43,869 nt of DNA from Bacillota bacterium (GTDB taxonomy: Bacteria; Bacillota; Clostridia; Christensenellales; CAG-138). Below the pieces are notes generated by a model. The model was not told the DNA's origin. It saw nothing but the letters and a program-made list of their open reading frames with translations, and did no database searches. This document shows, one piece after another, positions 19,301 through 25,300 of the stretch. Made by a program: the position numbers and the translations under genes. The DNA lies in the NCBI GenBank assembly GCA_023455425.1, contig JAEYCM010000049.1, forward strand, positions 1-43,869, given 5' to 3'. The first letter of the stretch is position 1. Every line of letters begins with the position of its first letter.

Positions 19301-19397
19301 GTATGAGGGCAGGGACATTGCCCATCTCTATATCGAGAAGGACCATAAGGGCCGCTTTGATGTGACGCTGCCCATAGGAAAAGAAGTCGCAGAATAA
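7323..19397 (+). CDS. Giant (4024-residue) cadherin-like tandem-repeat surface protein with C-terminal membrane anchor
   Basis: This is a secreted, membrane-anchored protein, probably an adhesin or surface fibre. Residues about 18-40 form a signal peptide ending near AYADA. The N-terminal ~490 residues include Ig-like 'DRTTPPTPEI' modules. Residues about 530-3665 hold some 31 tandem cadherin-like (VCBS/tandem-95 type) repeats of ~100 residues, joined by VNDAPVA-type motifs, with recurrent EDT, ANDTD and FTYT signatures that suggest calcium binding. A Pro/Ala/Thr-rich spacer follows (about 3665-3720), then further beta domains, one transmembrane helix (about 3905-3922) and a basic ~100-residue cytoplasmic tail. 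No LPXTG motif or dockerin was seen. AAAGGTG lies 7 bases before the ATG. The gene is monocistronic and ends at a strong terminator. The ligand is unknown. Confidence 0.95.
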   Translation: MTKEAYVRTGEWKDTLKRSFLIVLSFLFVLTQFPVRAYADAPRMAEFNRELVDDSGTWNFTDTGSDASGNSVTLPAAKASPSGLEAAEGIYTVDLMPIQAAINNGGLKVTASASVSAAGDAEASLLFSTGASATLTAAPREITIPSGATRMELSVYNASVSAAIFSLSLRITDTANPTLSAVAAPGWTNGNIIIAISAADADSGIQNVEYMAETPVALTKSGDAYNFTAEQNGIYLFKATDYAGNLATTSCEVTTIDRTTPPTPEIAVVPSSEWAVSAVTATITGAAVSQGQSPETIEYKLGAASWQAYGGAVTLTEDGVMTLSARIRDAAGNISNSSAKTIKIDTVAPVITASFGEINSGNMATLSFSAADTGSGVAEKRYAAGALAADAYDSAIVLSENSVSLAAGKIYTAFAKDVAGNIALTGLRASARPEIDLPASGIINEASSLPVTFWVDDAETDPGALLVTAVSGDTDILTVGSITNNAGDVTMYLYARDNISADQIVNITVTVQDGDGKTQTATLPVTVKSVNDAPVAVADEAWVDEDASVLIHALANDTDEEGGALTLVSAGTAAHGQTEISGNSIRYTPAENFNGSDTFTYIVRDAGGLTATGTVTVTVNSTPDLPVAVADTVRLLEDEVKIIDVLGNDTDPDVGTNGGDRLYIVSADATSERGGTVALLNASGVVASEGEEAFSLRYIPKLNDYGTDSFFYTISDQDGSRSTAKVTLMITAQNDKPVFIGLLNSYSVLEDANETSITFEINDEETPSTSLMLQAISLQDSIIPNTSLVLDRIGAQTAKLTYKPAANKSGQATIRFTLGDGFVSETREITINVQEVNDLPIANTDTLLYYEDTPRSFNVSSLTANDTDIEDDEPEFVEIRDFPADAGTLVAQGAGEYVYTPLANYDQNFSFLYVVKDRSGATATGTVYMKAVPENDAPVLSINGSSFSMPEDTVSEPIPFTIFDQESNAESLNVTASSDNNTLISANKILITKGADGNCSLTITPNDNQCGTANITVTVSDGIKSCPLTFAITVNNVPDAPVALGDMLNATKGGETKFDISVLLQNDTDADGDALTIHAVTQPQYATLAVSGEKLIYAPADIPDYIVEDTFTYTVQDSDGNTATATVRVRLSGVNHAPVISSIPNQFLQEDFADPAVLEFTVTDDGTVTSVTAAASPSGLLASPVPVTDLGDGRYSVTLSSVLNANGRAEVTVSARDTGGRVGRTTFEVTIYPVNDLPTAGNVTLLLEEDASNQIINLFTLADDAIADVENDALTIVSVRSTGSSHGTLRSTGANGAYWYVPDDNYNGTDAYIYTVSDGKGEVTGSFTVTVSAVNDKPYYNDAFYLTLANATDEYIEFNITGSAEDVDDTVHYTHAIAKIPDYGTVELLPDGHTVRYTRNQVAPGDGIDEFEITIRDRETTAGLAFHEETNPLGYQTTTIRVHIAEQYGPSVWARSVSAERDEDSGAFSIGLDCGAPAGYNITVNAAGATRGTVSHTSNAKTLTYTPHPNANGTDTFTYTITGTIAGEPVSKTANVTVYLRPVNDAPTFEQSPGLTITDEDTATAEIPIVVSDVDAGDQLELTAYPINASSSSPVLLPEGIALTWDGSSNTYALTLSPVKNAYGDATVLLVVSDGLAVTQHPVTLQVNSVNDAPVALPYTYTALEDSSVTFPLLHANSDVDHAMETLTVHPSTPAHGALTQNGDKTFTYTPVGDYSGQDSFTYQLKDPAGGISNTATVTLYVTDTNDPPFIENLTQSTVMLEDGEKTISFTVSDQDTGDEHTVSVTPSGANADTVFPAPGTYAATMAGIAGQIVLKPADNAYGSATLTVTVKDREGVSATQTVAVTILPVNDLPTAGDDSATLLEDGLVTLNVLMNDDDVEDGSIGLKILDVRTTGAHGTITVSADKSSLTYRPNANWYGTDTIEYRVVDRNNGYSSYANVTLVVQPVNDAPNAGTDTRTTQEDTPILIDVLSNDTDAESDPLSIASVDTTTSKGGTAAIEGNAIRYTPKLDFYGVDEFHYIVTDGVATASGLVRVTVTPYNDAPVIANVSPYTVEDGQDWWIMDEDVAEDFIFEAIDAETASESLLIKVTSENISEISVPLIPDTSIAYSGAGTQKTLGLTPASNLSGDVKLTVTANDGALTTTKVFYVRIRPVNDKPVLTTAEHIATDEDTLYQGTASATDADHSNLAFTPSSLPLHGTLAVSAATGNYTYTPDANYFGPDSFALQAFDGLEYSVPVPVQVAVRPVNDLPAAQNHTEETDEDVPLTLTFDELLTGASDVEDTVSQLTVSAAGGASHGVLLLNKDGKTLQYTPALNYYGTDTFTYTVKDSDGGTGTATVTVTVQPVNDAPATLSSIFSVKETDTGSALNVPMSKLATDVEGQAMEVVSAAWTQPNAEDGAYDAQYHAKYTINNGVLSIDPDENWTSAVNRTVTISYTVKETGAGGLQSTGSLTVELVAINDAPTISVTSPSSFPLVLFEDSLEGGAVGFTITDEETPAASLIVTPTSSKTAIIGNPLLVSGLGGTGENRTINVKSEPNANGSVNVTLQVKDQGNLTASKTFAVQIVAVNDTPSIQGYSGTTDENTAKDFDITAEDDVDIKHEGDKLTIISATIVEGMEYGASIGLVDVTGNDHATNVLRVTPNANWSETQNRTIKIAYAVRDQQGEEAPVAGYANITITPVNDEPRITVTSPSSLTMNFDEDSDGATAMFHIEDEETAPSALTVTAASGNTDVIADSGLTLGGANTERTVAVKSLQDKNGPVRITLTVRDDGSPNKTATAFFDVAIDPVNDAPVVQDDAYSTDENTPKLLNVTENDDVDSENEGDDLIIMEAEIEGENYGAAIFISGDGILFTPDKDWTYAESKVVTVRYKVKDKDDNVSDYGYAEITILPVNDKPVISAVADTNMEQKATKQLSFTVTDEDDVPSVLAISASSSAANIMQSVSVAPDPADSTGKTRILTLQTGKWYGSTNITISARDDDNAQATPVIFQVSVGWRNDDPEAKNDVAVTNEDTSVLINVVANDEDDDTGNGRNQTLTIQSGSVTAPSHGTAVIESNKIRYTPAANYHGPDSFQYTVTDGYAGSAPSTATVTVTVNPVNDPPVAAGDSASTNEDTTLTLSASYLLANDTDIDGDILSVTSVQGASHGSVSLVSGTVRFVPAVNFNGAASFTYTISDGHGGSSTATVSVTVVPVNDPPVANADIANTSEDTSVTINVIANDTDVENDALTVTAVTNVQNGTAAISANKVAFAPAANFHGIGSFTYEISDEHGGTASAGVTVTVAPVNDAPVANGDTASTNEDTPVSIPYSALLANDTDQENDALTVTGVSAPVNGTAELSGGTVIFRPAANFYGTGSFTYAISDGHGGTASAAVQVEVAPVNDAPVALPDHAATEEDTPVTVLVLHNDADIDWDELSVTRVWDAQHGIAGVSATGKSVVFTPERDYVGSGSFTYEISDGHGGIATTSGIVTVSPVNDVPVGVDDTAACDEDTPLVMFYSSLTANDTDIDGDAVSLTSVHSTGATRGTLTLDPMTDTVTYVPEHNYHGPASFAYTLSDGNGGTAQAMVRVTVRPVNDAPMAYDDTATVQSGSNVKVAVLANDLDQGDGDTLSVVSAGTPANGTAAVNPDNTVTYTPAVGFTGTDTFPYEITDGTLSAQATVTVTVTQAPSGGSGTRPTPRPTAAAPTAQPTPVKTTSAPTPAVTVKPAAPTPAAVPPRTAAPAATPMQDVLLKAKTEEKPVEPGEWANEPVTAFETDGEELLYRLKGEEEWRTLEPGDDFTFDTSGKYVVEYKMPGSEEVSQSEILVDLLPPEVPKIELVPFEGSNAVTLDFSFLDDPGESGNAYLILPDGEQIPLGAGVRWTAPEDGEYVFTLVDKAGNTTTFTVPVRRGSVQSGSFEGGETGGWPYGAAAAGLMIILFIIFWRPVRIDRESVRKEDDKQYRTVKKRFAKVPDEDETLQLETAPKKSADEVHTVRVRFTKGFTRRMRKRYVLLQYEGRDIAHLYIEKDHKGRFDVTLPIGKEVAE
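8909..18312 (+). repeat. About 31 tandem cadherin-like repeat units
   Basis: Each unit begins near a (V/N)ND(A/K/L)P motif and spans roughly 290-310 bp. Units from about 16310 onward are the most alike; phrases encoding ANDTD, FTYxISDGHGG and PVNDAPVA recur with nearly the same bases, which points to recent duplication or gene conversion at the C-terminal end. Units in the middle (about 14400-16310) are more divergent. The unit count was made by eye from junction motifs. Confidence 0.85.
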
Positions 19398-19418
19398 GCG
19401 AAGGCATTTCAAAGAAAA

Positions 19419-19455
19419 GACCGCCCCGGCCATATCGTTGGCCGGGGCGATCTTT
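19419..19455. terminator. Bidirectional terminator between the cadherin-like gene and the kinase gene
   Basis: A 13-bp stem (GACCGCCCCGGCC / GGCCGGGGCGATC, one mismatch) is followed by TTTGTTTG on the plus strand and by TCTTTTCTTT on the minus strand. It therefore serves both convergent genes. Confidence 0.88.
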
Positions 19456-19543
19456 GTTTGAAAGGACTGAAGGGGCATACAGGAATTGAATGCCTCAGGT
19501 TTCATGTAGGCCCGCGCCATGGCGTTGGCGGTTATGACTTGGG

Positions 19544-21529
19544 TTATTCCGGGTACGCCTGAAGCGAGACGTTTTTCCCTGAAAGCAGGGTTTCCAGAAC
19601 AGGCAGTTGGGAAGGGTTGCAGGACACGCTCGTTAGCTTGGACATTTCCGCAAGGGGCGACAGATCAATAGTGAGGAGCTGGATATCCACATGTTCCAAT
19701 GAACGGGACTGATTTAAAGGCGTCAGGTCCGCTATCGGGTTATGGCCTAATGTAATTCTGGATAAAAACGGAAAGTTCTCCACACCTTCGATGCGTTCAA
19801 ACTGCGAACTCCACAGATCAAGGTTTTGCAGGTTCTTCAGGGGCGAAAGCGCGGAAAGCTCCCTGATGGTGCTGGCATAAAGCGTAAGGTTGGTCAGGCT
19901 TGTCAGGGATTTGAATATAAAAGCCTCTTCCTTGGTCAGTCTGCTGATGCGCAGCGTATCCAGCCGCGTCATGTCTTTGATGGGCGTATAGTCCACAAGC
20001 GAAGACCAGACCATTTCAAAGCTTGTCAGCGGCAGCGCTGCGAGCGGAGCGATATCCAGCACCTGCGTGTAGGAAAGGTTGATTTTTTTCAAATGCGTCA
20101 GCCCTGCGAGCGGCGAAATATCCTCAATCGGGTTCCACGCAAGGTTCAGCTCGGTCAAGTAGGTGCAATCCTTGAGTGGGGACACATCCATGATTTCGTT
20201 TTTCGCAAGACAAAGCCGGGTCAAATGCAGGCCCGCAAGCGGCGTAAGGTCCATGATGCGCTGTCCATACAGGGAGAGTTGCCGCAGATTAGGTAAATAG
20301 TTCAGGTCTTCCAAGGAGAGGATGTTACCTTTGGCTTCGTTGACGCTCTCTTCATTAAGCCTGAAATCGTGGGCGTAAACCCGAAGGTTATCCCATTCGG
20401 AATAGACCGTTTCCCCGCAGACGAGCAACTGGGTAACGTTGTCTAAATCCGCCTGTGTGAGCGGCTGCGTTTCATCAAAGCCAAGTTCCTGGCGCACGGC
20501 CTTTTCAATGAGCGGGGAGGAGAATGCAATGCCATCCTTCGCCTGTATTGTGTCCGGCGTTTGGGCGGGTACGGGCGGTGTGGCGGCTTCCGGCGCGGGA
20601 GAGGTGCTGGGGAGCGCGGATGCCTGCGCAACAAGCCCCATTGCATTGGCAGCAAGTAGCAAGCAAAAGCCAAGAAGAAGGCCCGCCGCGGCGCCGCTTA
20701 ACCATGTCATCAAGCGCATGCGCTTTTTGTTGGGGAACAGGCGACCAAGCTGCAGTTGCAGGCGTGAAACAGAAGGGAGACGGTCCTCCGGGTCAAACCG
20801 CAGGCATTTTTCAACGATAGACGATAATTTGCGGTTTTTGATCGCCGCGCGGCCTTGGACTTCAAAGGAGCCGGTCATAAGATAGAGCAGCAATATGCCC
20901 AACGCATAAATATCCGAGCGGACGTCGGTCTGCTTGTAACCGTATTGCTCCGGCGCCGCGGTGGTGACGGTTCCCATAAACACGGTATCCGTGCCCGAAT
21001 CAGACCGAAAACGCCGCGCGGTGCCAAGGTCGATGAGCACGCAGCCCCGGTTCCTGGTAAATATAATGTTCTCGGGCTTGATATCCCGATGGATAACGGG
21101 CGGATTTTGTGCATGGAGATAAGAAAGCACGCTGCAGACGGAAAGCAGGACCGTCACAGCCTGTTCTTCTGATAAGGGACCGTTCTCTTCTATCATCTGG
21201 GAAAGCGTAGGCCCGCTGACATATTCGCGGATCAGATACGCCATGCCGTCTTTTACAAGAAAAGATATGGTCTTGGGGAGACCGGGATGGTCAAGCTCAG
21301 TGAGCAGCCGGTATTCCGTATGCAGGCTGTCGTTTTCTGTAAGGGGGGAACATTTTAGAATAAAAGGTCTGCCGTCAATTTTGGAACGGACGATGTAGAC
21401 GGCTTTGCCGTCTGCTTCGCGCAGGCAATTGGTTATATCATAAGACGCTAAAATGGTATCCGGCAATGGGCTGTTTTGCGCCAAGTAGCCGTTGTAAGCC
21501 TGAAGAAAAGAGGATGCGTCCGTATTCAC
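19544..21529 (-). CDS. Transmembrane Ser/Thr protein kinase with extracellular leucine-rich repeats
   Basis: This 661-residue Hanks-type kinase is predicted to have a cytoplasmic catalytic domain and an external sensor. Kinase motifs are the lysine in FILKC (K59), HRDIKPEN (D149, N154), DLGTA in place of DFG, and APE (192-194). The glycine-rich loop is poorly formed (CLREADGKAVY). A helix of about residues 273-303 is the membrane segment. A Pro/Ala linker follows, then about ten leucine-rich repeats of the 'LTxLxLxxNxIxDIxPLAxL' kind (about 400-640). There are no PASTA repeats. It lies 13 bp after the HTH gene, in one operon, and is convergent with the giant cadherin-like gene. The LRR domain suggests ligand sensing at the surface; its substrates are unknown. 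Confidence 0.93.
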   Translation of the reverse strand: MNTDASSFLQAYNGYLAQNSPLPDTILASYDITNCLREADGKAVYIVRSKIDGRPFILKCSPLTENDSLHTEYRLLTELDHPGLPKTISFLVKDGMAYLIREYVSGPTLSQMIEENGPLSEEQAVTVLLSVCSVLSYLHAQNPPVIHRDIKPENIIFTRNRGCVLIDLGTARRFRSDSGTDTVFMGTVTTAAPEQYGYKQTDVRSDIYALGILLLYLMTGSFEVQGRAAIKNRKLSSIVEKCLRFDPEDRLPSVSRLQLQLGRLFPNKKRMRLMTWLSGAAAGLLLGFCLLLAANAMGLVAQASALPSTSPAPEAATPPVPAQTPDTIQAKDGIAFSSPLIEKAVRQELGFDETQPLTQADLDNVTQLLVCGETVYSEWDNLRVYAHDFRLNEESVNEAKGNILSLEDLNYLPNLRQLSLYGQRIMDLTPLAGLHLTRLCLAKNEIMDVSPLKDCTYLTELNLAWNPIEDISPLAGLTHLKKINLSYTQVLDIAPLAALPLTSFEMVWSSLVDYTPIKDMTRLDTLRISRLTKEEAFIFKSLTSLTNLTLYASTIRELSALSPLKNLQNLDLWSSQFERIEGVENFPFLSRITLGHNPIADLTPLNQSRSLEHVDIQLLTIDLSPLAEMSKLTSVSCNPSQLPVLETLLSGKNVSLQAYPE

Positions 21530-21542
21530 GTATTGCGGCTCC

Positions 21543-21998
21543 TTATTTCAGCGATGGTTCTCCAATGCTCTGCAGCAGTAACTCGGCTTCTATCATATCC
21601 CGCCTGTGCTCAATGCAATAGATCATGGCCGCATCCCGGCGGTTTTTCGGGTAGAGTTCGCCGCGCTGGGCCACTTTGAGCAGGCGCTGCGTTTCGGACA
21701 GGGTCAACCGCATAGCGATGGCGATGCGCAGCAACGTATCCCTTCGCGGATGGCGGATGCCGCTGAATATCTGGTAGCCGGAGGAACGCTCCAAATTCGC
21801 CTGCTCAATAACCTGCTGCTTGGTCATTTTGTGATCGCTCAGCAGCAGCGTCAGATAATCTGCCGTGCTGATATCGGCAAGCTTATCGGCATGCAAACGG
21901 CAAAACTGCTCAAAAGAGTCCGCCTGGTTGAGCAACTTCATCAGCTCTTCCGTTGGGAAAGAGGATTTCTTTGTTTCCATATTCGGACTGACACCCAT
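21543..21998 (-). CDS. Small helix-turn-helix regulator, partner of the LRR kinase
   Basis: This is a 151-residue cytoplasmic protein. The middle (about residues 45-112) reads as an XRE-like helix-turn-helix: LSDHKMTKQQVIEQANLERS, then a recognition-type segment YQIFSGIRHPRRDTLLRIAIA and LTLSETQRLL. The C-terminal ~40 residues are helical (RRDAAMIYCIEHRRDMIEAELLL). It is translated from a strong promoter with a leader of only about 20 nt, directly ahead of the kinase gene. An internal ATG (METKKSS, six codons in) is an alternative start. As the first gene it may regulate its own operon and the divergent dockerin/cohesin operon; its helical tail could contact the kinase. This is inferred from position only. 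Confidence 0.82.
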   Translation of the reverse strand: MGVSPNMETKKSSFPTEELMKLLNQADSFEQFCRLHADKLADISTADYLTLLLSDHKMTKQQVIEQANLERSSGYQIFSGIRHPRRDTLLRIAIAMRLTLSETQRLLKVAQRGELYPKNRRDAAMIYCIEHRRDMIEAELLLQSIGEPSLK

Positions 21999-22006
21999 AT
22001 ATTTCT

Positions 22007-22021
22007 TTCAACTCGTTTGAA
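22007..22021. promoter_or_regulatory. Short palindrome at the start of the HTH-kinase transcript
   Basis: TTCAA-CTCGT-TTGAA lies between the -10 box and the ribosome site of the HTH gene, at the expected transcription start. The position suits an autoregulatory operator, but 5-bp arms are weak evidence. Confidence 0.3.
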
Positions 22022-22024
22022 GTT

Positions 22025-22054
22025 AGTCTAGCATTGCCCGCGGGGGGATGTCAA
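22025..22054 (-). promoter_or_regulatory. Strong promoter of the HTH-kinase operon
   Basis: Minus-strand consensus TTGACA and TAGACT are separated by 18 bp, with an extended -10 TG (TGCTAGACT). Transcription would start about 20 nt before the HTH gene. Confidence 0.75.
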
Positions 22055-22102
22055 TCCTGATGCGGTGGAAGAAATTGTTCCCGAAAAAGACAAAAAGAGC
22101 CG

Positions 22103-22125
22103 AAAAAAGGGGCGCAAGCCCGCCC
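22103..22125 (-). terminator. Small terminator-like hairpin in the divergent intergenic region
   Basis: On the minus strand, GGGCG pairs with CGCCC around a 6-nt loop and is followed by CTTTTTT. No annotated minus-strand gene lies upstream. It could insulate the HTH-kinase promoter or end a short RNA starting near a TTTACA..TATCTG pair about 40-60 bp upstream. Confidence 0.35.
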
Positions 22126-22227
22126 GTTACAGAATAATCAGCGCACAGATATATATTTCCCCGGTAATTGTAAAACCGCTATTTTTCCTAAAGTATGCAA
22201 ACTGCAAACCAAATCAAAAGCGCCGCA

Positions 22228-22236
22228 TGCTATAAT
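22228..22236 (+). promoter_or_regulatory. Extended -10 promoter of the dockerin/cohesin operon
   Basis: TGCTATAAT is an extended -10 element; no good -35 is present at the right distance, so activation or reliance on the extended -10 is likely. The leader is about 140 nt and contains a small GGCG/CGCC hairpin near 22310. Confidence 0.55.
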
Positions 22237-22380
22237 CACATGGATTTTAAGGCTTATTTTGGGTGCTTTGGCTGTTCCATCAATCCGGTTTTAATATGCA
22301 AAAGCTTTGGCGGGTTATCGCCGACGATATACGACAAGGGAAATTTTAATTCACACGCGTAAAAGGATGGGGGTATTCAA

Positions 22381-25300
22381 ATGAAGCGCAGGGTATTGAG
22401 CCTTTTGCTTGCGGTAATGATGATGGTGGTCATGCTTCCCGTATCGTCCCGGGCGGAAACAACCCACTTTACATCTTGGGAGGATCTGATTGCCGCAGAG
22501 GGAATTGTCGAACAGCGGACCGATCGTGTCTGGCGGCTTCTTGCGGATATCACCGTTTCCGATGCATTCTCTATTCCGGAAGGAAAAGTCCTGCAGGTCT
22601 ATTATAATGCGAGTATGGCCGCGGACGGGCTGGAGATATTAGGCACCCTGGAGAACTATGGCATCCTGACGCTCGATGGAAGCAGCACGGCCCTTCAAGG
22701 GGCCCTCTACAATTTCGGGCGTTTATCCGTCCAAAACAATGCGGCAATTACTGCTTCGGCCAGCAGCCTCATCGAGCAGTACGGCGAGCTTATGATTGAA
22801 AGCGGCGGCGGCGTCATAAGCGCTGGAGAAATCAGAAACCTTTCTTACTTGCGTGTGGCGAGCGGCAGTTCCCTGATCATGGAAGAGGGCGGCACCTATA
22901 TTCCGGATGCGGGGAACATTCTTGAGAGCGAAGGCGGCACACTGTTGGGGGTGTCCGGATGGATAACGGACGTCGCAGTTGCGTCAGACCTTACTGAGCT
23001 GCAGGATTTGCTCAATGATGCGGGTTCGTCGGCAAATATACATCTGCGGGGCGACGTTACCGTTCCAGATTCTCTCGCGATCCCCGAAGGCAGGCGGCTT
23101 TATATCGACTCCGGCGCAAGCATCGGAGTTGCGGGCGGCGGTACGCTTACAAACGACGGTCAGCTGTGGGTCGGAGAAGACGCGCTTGTTACGGTGAATG
23201 GAACGTTTGAAAACAACAGCGTCGTACGCGTGAGCGGCGGGCAGATGCTGCTGCAAGATGGTGCTGCGCTTGCCAATGAGGACCGGATCACGGTGCGCCT
23301 TGGCGGTCTGCTACATGCGGCGGAAGGCGCTCATTTACAATACGGGGACAACAGCTCCATTGCGCAGTTTGGTACCGGCCACATTACCGGTTCCGTGGAA
23401 CAGGGCGTGAGGTTTCACGACCTTGATTTCCTGAACGCCCTCATTGAGGAAGACGGGACAATCGGGTATGACGATCAGCAAAAGACATATTACCTATACG
23501 ATACTACCCTGACTGTGACGGGGGATGTCGAAATTCCCTCCGAAACCAGGCTTGAAATCGGCAGGAACGGCGTTCTAAACATCCCGGCAGGGGCGTCGCT
23601 TGCCAACGGAAAAGAGATATACGTGTTTGAGGGCGGCAAAATCCAGTTGGACGGCGCGCTTATTAACCGCAATTATATGCGTGTCTTCCCCGGCGGGACG
23701 TTTGTAAAAAGCGAAGAGGGCACGTACGTTTATGGCCAGAACAGCGCGTTGGAAGTGAATTCCACCGCGACGCTAATAGGAGAATTCCCGCCCGACTTCC
23801 ATGTGAATTATATTTATGACGTCACAAGCGAAGCGGAATTGCAGGAAGCAATGACGGAATCCGCCGCCAGGGCGGAATACAGAAACCATTTCGATGTCAT
23901 CGATTCCTTTGCATTGACGCAGGATGTTACGATTGGCGAAAATCGGGCGCTGCGCATCTATGGAGAGAACGTGACCCTGACGATACCGGAGAATATTACC
24001 CTGAACAATCTTGGGGAAATCAATCTTTGGGACAGGAGCGGTCTTGTGGTAGCGGGTACGCTTGTAACCGGGGACGGGGAAGGCGAAGAATGGAGCAGCA
24101 GGCTTACCGCAAGCGAACACGCGCGTATTGACATCGCCTCGGGCGGCGCGGTGTTGCTGCGCGCCGACGCAGGTATGCATATTGACAATGGTGCAGCATT
24201 TGCCGTACAGGGAGGCGGCTTGTTGCATAACCAGGGCTGGGTCAACGTGCAAAGCGGCGGCGCGCTCACCGTTGCGCAGGCGGGCGGGTATGCCCAGGAT
24301 GATCAACAACGGCGCATTAATGTATCAAACGCCACGGTATCGGGGCTGCCAAACGAGTATATCGACCAAACCCAATACTATGACGTGTGGGATATTGAAG
24401 GGTTGCGCAATGCCATAGAGGAGATCGGGAACGTGGAAGATCCCGATCCACAGCAGCAATACCGCATCATTGTGCTTGGCGAACTCGCGCTGGAGCAGGA
24501 TGAAGAAATTACGATCGGCAGCAACGTTGTACTGGAGGTAGCGGGCGGATTAAACCGGGAGGACGCCAACGGGCGCATGGTCGTGCAGTCCGCAAGCTCC
24601 CTTACCATAGCGGATGGCGGAAGGCTGGAACTCAACGGCGGCACCATGCGCGTGGAACGGGACAGCAAACTGCACTTTATGGGCGGTTCCACCCTCTATA
24701 ACCGCGGGCTATTAAGCGTGTATCCGGGCGGGGAAGTCATTGCGGACGAAGGGTATACGCTCGATTACGGCGACAACAGCTCGGTTATCACGTTTGGGAA
24801 TGAACAGCAGGAGGTCGGCGTCATCACGGGCGATCTGCCCAAGATCGTCACCATTCGGGATTGGAAGTTTCTTGACCTGCTTGCCGGGGATGACGGCGGC
24901 GTGGGAATTTGGAATAGGGACTATGTGCTTACGGGCGCGGACTACCGTATTGTAGCCGATGAATTCTACATCCCGCAGGATAAGGCGCTGATCGTCAGCC
25001 AACATCACTGCACGCTGACCATTCCGGAAGGGACTACCGTCTATAACGATTTTTATATGGCGGTGAAGAACACCGGCAAGCTCTTTGTATACGGCGCGCT
25101 GCATAACAACGGAACGGTCATCGTGGAATCCGGCGGCACGCTGGACGCCGCAGAGGGCGCTTATGAACCTACCGAGCAGGCGGTTCTTCAGCAAATGGAT
25201 GGCGCTGCCGTTACCGGAATAGGCGAGGAACATATTTCCCGATTCCGGCTGATTGAGGACATGCAGGATCTTGAAGCCGCAAATGTGGAAGCGCAGTCCG

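Noticed and set aside
7323..19397. RTX-type or LPXTG-anchored repeat protein
   Set aside because: There are no GGxGxDxUx nonapeptides and no LPXTG motif; the C-terminus is a membrane helix followed by a basic tail.
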